Positions 16,801 to 25,500 of a stretch of 36,056 nt of DNA are shown here, one piece after another. The stretch covers positions 1 to 36,056 of the forward strand of contig JAFGFI010000335.1 of assembly GCA_016931185.1 (NCBI GenBank). Direction: 5' to 3'. Positions within the stretch are counted from its first letter, which is position 1, and the number at the start of each line of letters is the position of its first letter. The DNA is from Anaerolineae bacterium. GTDB taxonomy: Bacteria; Chloroflexota; Anaerolineae; B4-G1; SLSP01. The position numbers were made by a program, and so were the translations under genes. The notes under the pieces were generated by a model. That model ran no database searches. It saw only the letters and a program-made list of their open reading frames with translations, and was not told where the DNA came from.

Positions 16801-18323
16801 GTCTTTGTGGTTTTGTCGAATTTGCTAAAGTAGTGAGGGCGGGATGTGACCCAAAGCAGGTTAGGATCATCGGGATCTTGGATGATCTCCAGGAAACTTT
16901 CGACCCCATTTTGATAGGCAGCAATGACTTTGCCCGTTTGTCTGTTAAACTGGCTTAGGGGACCGGGCATGTATGACAGCCAGAGATCGCCCTCTGCCCC
17001 CTCCTCAATGTCCCAGATTTGATCCGCGCGCAAACTTTCCGCATCGTCAGGATTGTAGGCATAGTTGGTAAAGGTTTCAGTATCCTGGTTGAATTTGGAC
17101 ATACCACTTTGCGTGCCGAGCCATATCTGGCCTTCACTGTCCTCATAAAGGGAGGTGACGGCATTATGAACCAGGCTATTAGAGGACGCGGTATGTTGGT
17201 AGAGCGTGAAATTTTGTTCTTGTGGATCAAATTTGTCAACTTTGCCGGAGAAACCGACGATCCACATACTACCGGCGCGATCTTGGGTTACATTGACGAT
17301 TTGATCGTCGCTGAGTGAGGTGGGATCCCCAGGCACATGTTTGTAATTTCGAAAAGTCCCGGTTGTTTTGTCGAACAGAGTCAGCCCATTATCATCTATC
17401 CACCCCCCGATCCATAAAGTTCCTTGCCCATTGTCATAAATCAGGCCGATCAACCCTGTGGTAAGACTGGTAGGGTCCTGTGGATCGTGAACATAGTGTG
17501 TAAAGATTTCCGCGCGGGTATCAAAGCGATCCAGCCCATTGTCAATCGTCCCGATCCAGAGGATATGGGGGGTATCTTTGTCCTGTGCTATGGCCGGGAT
17601 GATGTTATTTTCCGCGCTGAGACTGTTAGTATTTCCTGGATCGTGGAGATAAGCAGTGAATTGCTCCGTTTGTTTGTCAAAGCGATGCAGACCACATCCC
17701 CAGGTGGCAATCCACAGTATGTTGGGGTCTGTCGTATCTTCAATAACGTACCACACTTGGGGACAACGTAGACTATCGGGATCGGCAGGGTCGGGGGCGT
17801 AACGGGTGAACGTGCCCGTTTCCTTATCGAAACGATCCAGACCACCATCAGAACCGACCCAGAGCCAATTAGGATTGATACTATCCTGGATCATGGTATT
17901 GATGCCGTTGTTGCTGAGGCTGGTGTGATCATAGGGGTTATATTGATAATAGCTATAGGTTTGGGTACGTTTATCAAGGCGATTAAGCCCCCCTTTGGTC
18001 CCTATCCAAAGTATATGGGAGTTGGTGAGATCTCCAACCAGACCATAGATATAGCCATTAGAAAGTTCGCCAGAACCTACACCGTAGTTTTTGAGTTCAT
18101 ACCCATCATAGCGAAAAAGGCCGCTGCCTTTGGTCCCGAACCATAAAAATCCTTCCTGGTCTTGGTGAAAAGTTTGTAAGCCCGACGCATCTAGATCAAA
18201 GACGTGAGTGAATTTCGGTTCGGGTTCTTGTGCAGCTAAGGGAGCATGTAACTTCAGAACCATTCCCAGCAGGATGGAGAAGCACAACAATCCTTTTTGG
18301 AAAGTCAATCCATATTTTTTCAT
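13887..18323 (-). CDS. Hybrid sensor histidine kinase with 14 Reg_prop repeats, Y_Y_Y, two PAS, HisKA, HATPase and receiver
   Basis: The 1478-residue protein has a signal peptide (1-31), then about 14 repeats of the type LWIGT..GLDRFDK over roughly 50-690, enough for two seven-bladed propellers. A Y_Y_Y beta-sandwich (about 715-808) and a membrane helix (about 817-838) follow. The cytoplasmic part has PAS (about 860-980), PAS (about 995-1090), HisKA with H1118 in AHDFNN, HATPase (NARDAM, ADTGTGI, GLGLPQVYG) and a receiver with D1410 in VLSDVVMP. The periplasmic architecture is that of the Bacteroidetes hybrid two-component systems that sense oligosaccharides. Here there is no DNA-binding output domain. 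Neighbouring glycosidase-like and sugar-metabolic genes fit carbohydrate sensing. The C-terminal half is closely related to the kinase at 27061-30207. Confidence 0.95.
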   Translation of the reverse strand: MKKYGLTFQKGLLCFSILLGMVLKLHAPLAAQEPEPKFTHVFDLDASGLQTFHQDQEGFLWFGTKGSGLFRYDGYELKNYGVGSGELSNGYIYGLVGDLTNSHILWIGTKGGLNRLDKRTQTYSYYQYNPYDHTSLSNNGINTMIQDSINPNWLWVGSDGGLDRFDKETGTFTRYAPDPADPDSLRCPQVWYVIEDTTDPNILWIATWGCGLHRFDKQTEQFTAYLHDPGNTNSLSAENNIIPAIAQDKDTPHILWIGTIDNGLDRFDTRAEIFTHYVHDPQDPTSLTTGLIGLIYDNGQGTLWIGGWIDDNGLTLFDKTTGTFRNYKHVPGDPTSLSDDQIVNVTQDRAGSMWIVGFSGKVDKFDPQEQNFTLYQHTASSNSLVHNAVTSLYEDSEGQIWLGTQSGMSKFNQDTETFTNYAYNPDDAESLRADQIWDIEEGAEGDLWLSYMPGPLSQFNRQTGKVIAAYQNGVESFLEIIQDPDDPNLLWVTSRPHYFSKFDKTTKTFTSYQVLPSAAVEESSLGFFYVGLHDREEAVIWLGGWEGGGLIRFDKQTQTFTRYLADPDNPTSLSSDAIAAFYQDTSGALWIGTLGGGLEKFDKASETFTHYAESHNVPAVVNAILEDDAVPPYLWLSTDQGIVKFNPRTETIENSYTAADGLQGDAFLLNSALKTRTGELWFGGVNGVNRFLPSALVTNPYVPPIVLTALTQGNTPVYPDLAPEYIETVTLDWRQNFFEFEFVALNYTKPEKNQYAYKLEDVDKDWYIAGSRRFGRYTGLLPGHYTLHIKGSNNDGVWNDQGLSIPITVKPPFWKTWWFYTISTTGILGVIGAIAWSREQKLRAERAAVETLRQSEERLRQVVQNMPVLLGAFDENHHLLVWNRESERVTGYNADEMLHNPQALELLYPDPEYHEYILDSWTQEGEDVRNYEQILTAKDGSQKIITWSNISRQFPISGWAEWAIGMDITQQKQAEAELEISLAEIQTQARKVQQIINTVPEGVLLLDAAGHVLLANPEAERCLALLTPPEALLEGITRLGNTPLAELLTSPPTKGLWHEVQAQNAIFEIIARPMHNGSQSEDWVLVIHDVTQERAIEDKIQQQERLAAVGQLAAGIAHDFNNIMATIVLYAQMAVRVPELPKRVREQMHVIDGQAKHAARLIEQILDFSRRSLLELQPLDLLPLIKESVQILKRTLPENINITLTYEPDNYTVKADPTRIQQMVTNLAINARDAMPEGGNLDIAIRQLSIGNFKHLPLPEMQPGEWIEIIMADTGTGIAPEILQHIFEPFFTTKERGRGNGLGLPQVYGIIRAHGGYIDVKTEASKGTQFIIYLPAASNDVSLPVTQEIENLPPGADQLILVVEDNAIARQAIVEGLETLAYRTLVASNGQEALKLLTEYPDEIDLVLSDVVMPTMGGLALVNAMHERHIAIKVILMTGHPLDTTLTDIQIPHIVNWLMKPINLETLAEAIAKALIHT

Positions 18324-18452
18324 GGTTTCCCAAAATATCCTTAGTAGTGATATAGTGACCTCTATTTTTTTGCCTCATTTACGAAATTGGTTATGAATTG
18401 TGCCTTAAGTATAATCTAAAATAGTAAAATTTACACTTCGGGCTACACGCTA

Positions 18453-18605
18453 GGGTGTCCGTCAAAATTTTGCACGGAGATTGGGCCAGTTTATTAACAA
18501 CCGTACATACCGCGCGATTTAGGTTAACTATCGGCCCCACAGCAGATAGTGCGTGCTAAAACTGGCCCAATCTGAGCCGCTGCTGCGAAACTTTGACGCT
18601 CACCC
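18453..18605. mobile_element. 153-bp MITE-like element with ~22-bp terminal inverted repeats (second family)
   Basis: The left end begins GGGTGTCCGTCAAAATTTTG. The right end (18584-18605) is the complement of GGGTGAGCGTCAAAGTTTCG. The right end is the same sequence as the left end of the 30376-30594 element. Inside, AGATTGGGCCAGTTT (18478-18492) is inverted at 18559-18573, so the element can fold into a long stem. No coding sequence is present. No clear target-site duplication could be found. Confidence 0.65.
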
Positions 18606-18607
18606 AA

Positions 18608-18625
18608 CGCGCTATGGAAAGCGCG
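18608..18625 (-). repeat. 18-bp palindromic repeat, copy 1
   Basis: On the minus strand it reads CGCGCTTTCCATAGCGCG, a 6-bp stem with a 6-base loop. It is flanked by GTAGC upstream and TT downstream. It recurs at 30605-30622 and 33174-33191. Here and at 30605 it directly adjoins the end of a MITE-like element. Confidence 0.8.
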
Positions 18626-18716
18626 GCTACGAAGGGATACCCGGGGGATGTTTGTCTTATGGTTTGGGGGGAGTAAAATAACGTGGAATTTCGTAATCTA
18701 TGAAAGGAGTACCAAA

Positions 18717-19496
18717 ATGCGTGTCAAACAATCTATGTGTTATCCGATGTTTAAACCCGATGAGATGAGTTTAGATGATTTGTTCAAGGCGGGGGCCGAG
18801 ATCGGCTATGTGGCGGTGGAGTTATGGTCGCGGGGCGATGATTTTGAGGAAGTCGTCGAGACTGCGCATAAGTACGATCTGGCAGTCGCCAGTATGACCG
18901 GACATGACTCGCTACCTGATGGGCTGAACAAGCGCTCAAATCACGACCGGATCGAGGCAGAACTGCGCGAATCCATTGACCTCGCGGCAAAGCACGGGAT
19001 TCCCGGCCTTATTTGCTTCAGCGGAAACCGCCAGCCCTTTCAGACGGAGATCGAGGCGATAGAGGCAGTCGCGGATGGCCTGCGCCGCATCGCGCCCTAT
19101 GCCGAGGAAAAGGGTGTGAATCTGAATATGGAACTGCTTAACTCTAAGGTGGATCATCCCGGTTATCAATGCGATCATACCGCCTGGGGGGTGGCGGTGT
19201 GTGAGCGCGTGAACAGCCCTCGTGTCAAGCTGCTCTATGATATTTACCACATGCAGATTATGGAAGGGGACCTCATCCGCACCATCCGCCAGAATATTAA
19301 GTGGATCGGCCATTTCCATACCGCCGGCAACCCGGGCCGCAATGATATGGACGATACCCAGGAACTTAACTACGCAGGCATTTGCCGGGGTATTGCCGCG
19401 ACGGGCTATGGATACTATGTCGGGCACGAATTTATGCCCAAAGGTGATTTGATCGAGTCCCTGCACCAGGCCTTTGTGTTGTGCGATCAGGGCTAA
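18717..19496 (+). CDS. Hydroxypyruvate isomerase-like TIM-barrel protein
   Basis: The start at 18717 is supported by AAAGGAG nine bases upstream; a longer in-frame start at 18648 has no such site. The 259-residue product matches the hydroxypyruvate isomerase (Hyi) branch of the xylose-isomerase-like barrel superfamily in length and layout. The catalytic Glu pair is E139 (in MELLNSKVDHPGY) and E238 (in YVGHEFMPKGD). D175 in LLYDIYHMQ and H201 in GHFHTAGNPGR complete the metal and substrate site. Hyi interconverts hydroxypyruvate and tartronate semialdehyde, but many relatives act on other keto-sugars, so the substrate is uncertain. It ends 4 bases before the stop of the convergent GNAT gene. 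Confidence 0.85.
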   Translation: MRVKQSMCYPMFKPDEMSLDDLFKAGAEIGYVAVELWSRGDDFEEVVETAHKYDLAVASMTGHDSLPDGLNKRSNHDRIEAELRESIDLAAKHGIPGLICFSGNRQPFQTEIEAIEAVADGLRRIAPYAEEKGVNLNMELLNSKVDHPGYQCDHTAWGVAVCERVNSPRVKLLYDIYHMQIMEGDLIRTIRQNIKWIGHFHTAGNPGRNDMDDTQELNYAGICRGIAATGYGYYVGHEFMPKGDLIESLHQAFVLCDQG

Positions 19497-19500
19497 GATC

Positions 19501-20115
19501 TTATACTAAGTCAAGATACCATATTAACGCGACCTCGTGAGCAGTTTCTGGGCTGCCGGCGTAGCCAAAGCGATGGATTGCGCCTAACGTACAGCCCTGA
19601 CGAGCATAGAAATGGCATGCGGGCACGTTGATGTTCTGTGTTTCCAGGGCCAATTGCCCGCAGCCCTGTGTTTGCGCCCATGCCACAGCGTGACGGAACA
19701 ACATCGTGCCTATCCCGCGTTCCCGATGTGCAGGATGCACGCGGATGTCCCACACTACGGCCAAATCCGCGCGTGGGAAAGGTCCTGCCGGGCACATACT
19801 CGCATCTGGCACCACGGTAACCCCACCTACGGGACGTTCATCCTCCATTGCCAGGAAAATGCTCCAACGACTGATGTCGAACTCCCGTGCCCACGCCGTC
19901 GGCCCGTCATTCCCCTGCACGTTGTAATCTTTGATGTAGGGTTGGGGGACCGGTGTTTCTACCAGCCGGAAGCCGCCCAATCCCTTTTCCAGGACTTCTA
20001 CCTGCAAAACTGTATGGACTTCAAATGCATTGGAGATCGCATCGTATAATGAAAACTGCTTGTAATCTATTGTCTGTATTTGCATTGTGATCGAATTTTC
20101 ATTCATAACATTCAT
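19501..20115 (-). CDS. GNAT N-acetyltransferase, streptothricin-acetyltransferase-like
   Basis: The 204-residue protein has an acetyl-CoA loop RERGIG (131-136) after a VWDIRVHPAH strand, and the block LETQNINVPACHFY (157-170) with ARQGCTLGAI and a C-terminal WYLDL. That block pattern is shared with streptothricin acetyltransferases (SatA/Sat4 type), though the N-terminal third diverges. It transfers acetyl from acetyl-CoA to an amine; the acceptor is unknown. TTAGGA precedes the first ATG at 20115; in-frame ATGs at 20106 and 20085 are alternatives. It lies 38 bases after the URO-D-like gene on the same strand and may be co-transcribed with it. Confidence 0.88.
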   Translation of the reverse strand: MNVMNENSITMQIQTIDYKQFSLYDAISNAFEVHTVLQVEVLEKGLGGFRLVETPVPQPYIKDYNVQGNDGPTAWAREFDISRWSIFLAMEDERPVGGVTVVPDASMCPAGPFPRADLAVVWDIRVHPAHRERGIGTMLFRHAVAWAQTQGCGQLALETQNINVPACHFYARQGCTLGAIHRFGYAGSPETAHEVALIWYLDLV

Positions 20116-20153
20116 AGTTTCCTAACCCCATCGCCAACTGGCTATTTGCATCA

Positions 20154-21209
20154 TTATATCCACCCCTCGTTGTATCCCGTCTCATATAGCGCCACGATGT
20201 TCTCCGGGGGACTGACGGCCTGGATGTTGTGACACGGCGCGATGATGTAGCCGCCGCCCGCGCCCAGGATGGCGATGTTGGCTTTGACTTCTCCGATGAC
20301 GTCTTCCACACTGCCAAAGGCCAGCGTTTGTTGATTATCTACTCCACCGTGGAAAATGATCTGATCTCCAAAATCGCGTTTTAATGCCTCGCGCTCCATT
20401 CCCTTACAGCGCCACTGGATGGGATTGAGTACATCCATCCCGATCTCAATCAGGGCCGGGATTACCGGGCGTACTGCACCGTCGCTGTGCGTGAAGACGA
20501 CTCCGCCGCCTTCGTGGACCAGATCCATCATGCGCTGCATGCGCGGGAGTAAGAATTCGCGGATGTGGCGCATTGAGAAGAGCAATCGTTCTTGTGACCC
20601 CAAATCTTCGGCCACGTAGGAGAATGTAACCTGGCCCGGTATCTGTTCATAGATGCGGCGTGTGTTCTCGTAAGCGAAGTCGAAGAGTTTATCCAGGCAG
20701 TAATGTACCAGTTCTGGATTGAGAACTAGATCTGTATACGCTAACTCTAAGCCGCGCAGCCGGGCGTATTGCAAAAACGGCTCCGACCCGCCGCCGCGTA
20801 CCGGGCGATGTTCGTTGCCCTTAAACTGATCCGGGATGACAGCGTAGTCGAACCAATCGGGCGTGGGCCAGGTATAGGTGTCCTCAATCTCGTCTACCGA
20901 GGTGTATGGTGCCAATGGATGGTATACAACCTCGCTGTACACGCCGTCGCCATAGTTCACGTCCTGATGCCGGCAGCCATACATATCCATTCCAGGGGCA
21001 ATGGGGGGTCCAATGTATATTGGCCCGACCGACAACGGGCAATCAATATGTAGTTTTTCGGCCACTTCGTCGAAATTTGCACGGCCGAGATATTTGACCA
21101 GCTTGGCGGTGGCCTCATCCGTGCCCCAGTAATCCATTGGGACACGATCCGGTTTCTCGCGATTCAACACCGCGAGCCAGCGTTCTTTGGGTGTCATAGT
21201 TTCTTTCAT
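20154..21209 (-). CDS. Uroporphyrinogen decarboxylase (URO-D)-like protein, MtaA/CmuA-related type
   Basis: The start is taken at 21209 (MKETMTPKERW), giving 351 residues; ATG 21197 is an alternative. The upstream in-frame extension overlaps the SDR gene in another frame and looks non-coding. Family features are MTPKERWLAVLNREKPDRVP at the N-terminus, FTHSDGAVRPVIPALIEIGMDVLNP, FHGGVDNQQTLAFG and a late APCHNIQ segment. It lacks the arginine-rich N-terminal signature of haem-pathway HemE, which suggests the broad URO-D superfamily that includes corrinoid methyltransferases (MtaA, CmuA). A Cys-His pair in APCHN and a His in FTHSDG could bind zinc. Next to an SDR and a Hyi-like protein it may be part of a catabolic set. 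The exact reaction is unknown. Confidence 0.85.
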   Translation of the reverse strand: MKETMTPKERWLAVLNREKPDRVPMDYWGTDEATAKLVKYLGRANFDEVAEKLHIDCPLSVGPIYIGPPIAPGMDMYGCRHQDVNYGDGVYSEVVYHPLAPYTSVDEIEDTYTWPTPDWFDYAVIPDQFKGNEHRPVRGGGSEPFLQYARLRGLELAYTDLVLNPELVHYCLDKLFDFAYENTRRIYEQIPGQVTFSYVAEDLGSQERLLFSMRHIREFLLPRMQRMMDLVHEGGGVVFTHSDGAVRPVIPALIEIGMDVLNPIQWRCKGMEREALKRDFGDQIIFHGGVDNQQTLAFGSVEDVIGEVKANIAILGAGGGYIIAPCHNIQAVSPPENIVALYETGYNEGWI

Positions 21210-21227
21210 TTCTTCACCATTACTGAG

Positions 21228-21263
21228 AGATTGGGCCAGTCTCCTAACAGACTGGCCCAATCT
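21228..21263. terminator. Hairpin between the SDR and URO-D-like genes
   Basis: AGATTGGGCCAGTCT (21228-21242) and its exact complement (21249-21263) flank CCTAAC, a 15-bp perfect stem eight bases past the SDR stop. The arm AGATTGGGCCAGT is the same sequence that forms the internal inverted repeat of the element at 18453-18605. This hairpin may be a remnant of that element family doing service as a terminator. Confidence 0.7.
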
Positions 21264-21271
21264 AGGTAATA

Positions 21272-22033
21272 CTATACGACCGTATAGCCCCCATCCACCG
21301 GTAGCGCGGTTCCTACTATCAAAGATGCAGCTTCCGAGCATAGCCACACCACGGCGGCGGCGACTTCTTTTGCTTCCCCCAACCGTCCGATGGGCTGGTG
21401 CATCAACATACCTTGCTCGGCTTCGGGGTCGTGAGCGATCATATCCGCGACGGGCGGCGTGCGAATCCAGCCGGGGCACACGGCATTGATGCGGATACCC
21501 TTGGTGGCGTATTGCATTGCCGCCGACTTGGTGAGGCCGACAACGCCGTGTTTGGCGGCAGAGTAGGCAGGGTTCCACGGAAATCCCCGCAGGCCGTCTA
21601 CCGAGGCATTGTTGACAATCGCGCCATGGCCGGCTTTGAGCATTTCGAGCAACTCATACTTCATACAGAGCCACGCGCTCTTGAGATAGATGGTGATAGT
21701 TTCATCCCAATCTTCCTCCGTGATTTGCGCCATGAAGCCGCCATTGCCCCCACTGCCGGCATTGTTGAAGGCATAGTCCAGGCGGCCATAAGTGCTTATC
21801 ATCTGGGCAACCATCGCCTGCACCTGGTCACTTTGGGTGACATCCGCTTGAATCCAAATCGCATTACCCCCCACCGCTTTGATCTCGCGCAACGCGGCTT
21901 CCCCGGTGTGAGGATTGCGGTTGGCGATGGCGACGCAGGCTCCCCGTTGGGCAAAGGCCAAGGCGGTGGCCTTGCCGATACCCGAACTGCCTCCTGTAAC
22001 GAGGGCGACTTTATCTTGCATATCTTGCATCAT
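21272..22033 (-). CDS. Short-chain dehydrogenase/reductase (classical SDR)
   Basis: The 253-residue protein has the TGGSSGIG cofactor motif (13-20), the NNAG motif at 90-93, catalytic S144, Y157 and K161 (YSAAK), and the C-terminal LPVDGGYTV. AAAGGAGAT precedes the ATG. It is an NAD(P)-dependent oxidoreductase; the substrate is not evident. It is the first gene of a minus-strand group with the URO-D-like and GNAT genes, but the 15-bp hairpin after it may separate them. Confidence 0.94.
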   Translation of the reverse strand: MMQDMQDKVALVTGGSSGIGKATALAFAQRGACVAIANRNPHTGEAALREIKAVGGNAIWIQADVTQSDQVQAMVAQMISTYGRLDYAFNNAGSGGNGGFMAQITEEDWDETITIYLKSAWLCMKYELLEMLKAGHGAIVNNASVDGLRGFPWNPAYSAAKHGVVGLTKSAAMQYATKGIRINAVCPGWIRTPPVADMIAHDPEAEQGMLMHQPIGRLGEAKEVAAAVVWLCSEAASLIVGTALPVDGGYTVV

Positions 22034-22536
22034 AATGGCTATCTCCTTTTGCTCTAACTTTCGTCAGCGACGAGTATAACCCCAACCTGTATCTTCGTCA
22101 AAGATGAGGGTATGGTACAAGGTTAGGAGACTTTCCAGATGAGGCGTATTTACATTTGTCAAGTGGTCAGGAAATGCACCGTAATACGCGGCCACAGATC
22201 AACGTAATGCATCCTATCTCAAAACTGAAATGTACCTATCTAACTGGACAGGATATTACCTAGCCATTAGGACAAGTATTACCTATCCATTTGTATAGTA
22301 TTTTATTGTATATATATTTATATGTTGTTTCTTGTGCGGGATTTTGCGAAGGGACGGCGACTTATCTTATGATACGAAGCGAATGTTAATGTAATAAACA
22401 TGACACGGTTTTCCTGTTTTTCCCCTTGTATATGTAAGACTGTGTTGAAAGGGGGTGATGGTGATTATAGATATATTTTAAAAAATTTCGCGAGCTGTGA
22501 ATTTTCAACATATTAAACTTAGAAGGAGATTCGATC
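22034..22536. other. Long divergent intergenic region upstream of the subtilase gene
   Basis: The 503 bases are much more AT-rich than the flanking genes and hold no convincing gene. They contain the three-unit repeat at 22233-22291, a TATATATATTTATATG run just after it, and a strong ribosome binding site AGAAGGAGA (about 22521-22529) before the subtilase ATG. The 240 bases between the AT-rich run and the ATG could be a long leader; no known riboswitch was recognised. Confidence 0.5.
22233..22291. promoter_or_regulatory. Three direct repeats of TACCTA[TG]C at 23-24 bp spacing
   Basis: TACCTATC (22233), TACCTAGC (22257) and TACCTATC (22280) are spaced 24 and 23 bases apart. The last two are part of a longer direct repeat of about 22 bases (22246-22268 and 22270-22291, starting GGACA). 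The arrangement fits a regulator array between the divergent SDR and subtilase genes. Confidence 0.5.
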
Positions 22537-25500
22537 ATGAAGGTTATGTTTTCTAAACTGTTGGCGATAGTAGCTGTATTGGCGATGGTATTACCTATCT
22601 CTGCACTGGCTTCCCCTAATGCTCCCCAGGCTTTGGATGTGGGAGCAGAATTAGTGACACCGGTCAAGGAAGAGGCCACGACGTATATCGTTTACTTTGA
22701 TAAGCCGGCATTGCCCTCTTATAAGGGTGATATTGCTGGTTTGAAAGCTACCAGTATAGCGAGTACGGGGGCGCAAAAACTGGATCTCAATAGTTCAGCA
22801 AGTCGTACGTATCGCACGCATTTGATTAACGAACAAGCTCAGTTCTTGATGAATACGGCTGAAGTACTTGGGCGTCAGGTTGAAGTGTTGTTCCAATATC
22901 AATTAGCTATTAACGGTATGGCCATCAAGGTAAATGCTGCGGAGGCTAACAAGATTGCTCAACTGGATGGGGTCATGGCCATAGTGCCTGATTGGGAGGA
23001 ATACGAACAGACCGATCATGGCCCCTGGTGGATCAATGCGGATCAACTGTGGGATGGTTCGGCAATGACCGGGATGTCTGTTCCAGGTACTAAGGGTGAG
23101 GGGATCATTGTTGCTGTATTTGACTCCGGTATTAATACCGATCACCCCTCTTTTGCCGATATAGGTGGTGACGGTTATGATCACGAAAACCCATTAGGTA
23201 CGGGAAATTACTTGGGTTTTTGTCATCCCAGTCACGAAAGATACGATGAGGTTGCGGGTTTGTGTAACGATAAGGTTATCGGCCTTTGGAGTGGAGATGA
23301 GGACCCGGTTGAGGATTACCGTGGGCACGGTTCAGGTATGGCCGCTATCGCTGTTGGTAATGTGTTGACGGCTGTTGTCCACTCGGTTAATGATCCCACG
23401 GCAGTAGTAACCCGCAACATCTCCGGTGTTGCACCGCATGCGAACCTGGTTTCATATAATATTGAGAATGTTCTCGGCACAGGAAGTGCTTCGGTTGCAG
23501 TGGTCGTGGCTGCTTGTGAGCAGGCGATTGCCGATCAAGTGGATATGATTAACTATTCTTATGGTGGTGGAACTGCGACCCCGTGGTTAGCAGCACAACA
23601 CTGGTTGAATATTTATGCTGCTGGTATCTTGGCTGTAACTGGGTCAAGTAATAGCGGCCCAGGTTTCGCTACTGTTGAGAACCCCGGTGCTGCTCCGTGG
23701 ATTTTTACGACGGGTAACACCTCTCATAATCGTATGCTCAAGGTACAACTCACCGGTATGTCGGGATTGGATGATATTACCGGCAAGGCTTTCTCCCGGG
23801 GCTATGGTCCTGCCCCTATTGTCTACGCCGGATGGTACAGTGGCACAGTGATTCCTGACCCTAACTCTACGTTTACTATCACGATGGACTACGATACGGC
23901 ACGTCTGTGCCTTTATCCATTCCCTGCAGGGACTTTCAATGGTGAAATTGTAATATGTGATCGCGGACAAAATGCTCGTACAGATAAAGGTGCAAATGTT
24001 CTGGCTGGCGGCGCTGGTGGGTATGTGCTTGCCAACGCAGAAGCTGATTCCGCTTCCCTCAATGGTGACGCGCATTTCTTACCTGCTATTCACATTACCT
24101 ATGAGGACGGTGTTGCGCTCAAGACCTGGTTGGGCGACGGTCCGTCTACGCCGCCGCTGACGGGAACATTATCCGGAGTTATTATGGACGTCAATGATGC
24201 GTATGGCGATATTGTGGTGTCTAGCAGTGGTCGAGGCCCCAATAATCCGCTGGCTCAGGACGTCATTAAGCCTGATGTGACCTCGCCGGGTTTAGATATC
24301 TTGACTGCCGATCAAACAGATCATAATAATCCTACTTCTTATCCAGAGTTTGATTTCGGCACCGGTGTATCCCCCGCAACTCCACATGTGATAGGTTTAG
24401 CCGCGATGTTAAAGGTTGTGCATCCAGAGTGGACTGCCGGCCAGTTACGGGCGGCCCTGATGACGACGGCTGTCAATCACGATACGATCTTGAAGGAAGA
24501 TGGCGCCACTCCTGCAGATCCGTTTGATTATGGCGCGGGCCGTATTGATGGGGCACGCGCGGTCAGAGCCGGTTTGGTGCTTGATGAGACGGCCGCTAAT
24601 TATCAGGCGGCGAATCCAGCAGTAGGTGGCGATCCCACTACACTGAATATTCCCAGTTTTGGGAATGCACAATGCGCAGGTATGTGTCAATGGACACGCA
24701 CGTTGAAGAGTTCGTTGACCATGACTGAAACCTGGACACTGGTAGCAGATGATACATCTGGTATGGCGCTTTCCTTCGACCCTGTTACCTTCACTCTTGC
24801 TCCTGGGGCGACTCAGAAAGTTGTTGTGACCGCTAATGTTGTTGGTCTACCCACAGATGCATGGCTATTTGGTGGAATTACGTTTACACCTGCCTCTACA
24901 ACTACAGTTTCAGCATATTTCCCAGTGGCTGTTCAACCTGCATTCTCTCGTGTGCCGGCCAGTGTAGTTGAAGATACTGCGCGAGGTTCAAGTACAATCA
25001 GTGTTCAGTCTTCTATTTCAGTTACGGATTTAACCCTGCGTGCGTATGGGCTGACCCAAGCTACATTGACTGAAGAGTACGTACATGAAGATTTGACCAA
25101 TGGTAATCTCTTCGATGGTTTTGGTAACCCCATATCCGGCACGTTTTTTGTGACGGTGACAACACCCATTACTGTAGGTACTCACGCGCGTTTGGTGGCC
25201 GAAGTGATTACCACGACATCGCCGGATCTGGATATGTTCATCATTGCTGACTATAACAGTGATGGTAGTCTCAATGCTTACGCTTGCCAGTCTGCGACTG
25301 GAGCTACATTAGAGTATTGTTCTATCAGCGCCAGTGATTTGGTTACGAATACGACCTATTACATTCTCATCCAGAACTTTACCTCTAGCCGGGTGATGTC
25401 TGGCACTGTTATGCTCCCCGATCGTGTGATTCTGGCAACCGCGTTGGTTCCGGCGGAAGATGTTGGTAATATGACACTGACGGGGCCGGCTTCAGTAAAT

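Larger units (their letters stand above)
18324..18716. other. Divergent intergenic region carrying a MITE-like element and a palindromic repeat
   Basis: This 393-base gap separates the Reg_prop kinase from the isomerase gene. It contains the element at 18453-18605 and the 18-bp palindrome at 18608-18625. The remaining sequence must hold the two promoters; no strong consensus boxes were identified. Confidence 0.6.

Noticed and set aside
21210..21578. N-terminal extension of the URO-D-like gene of about 120 residues
   Set aside because: It overlaps the SDR gene in another frame, crosses a 15-bp hairpin, and family members begin at the MTPKERW segment.
21398..22057. Plus-strand open frame of 219 codons opposite the SDR gene
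   Set aside because: It lies antisense to a clear SDR with all catalytic residues, has no good ribosome binding site and no recognisable domain.
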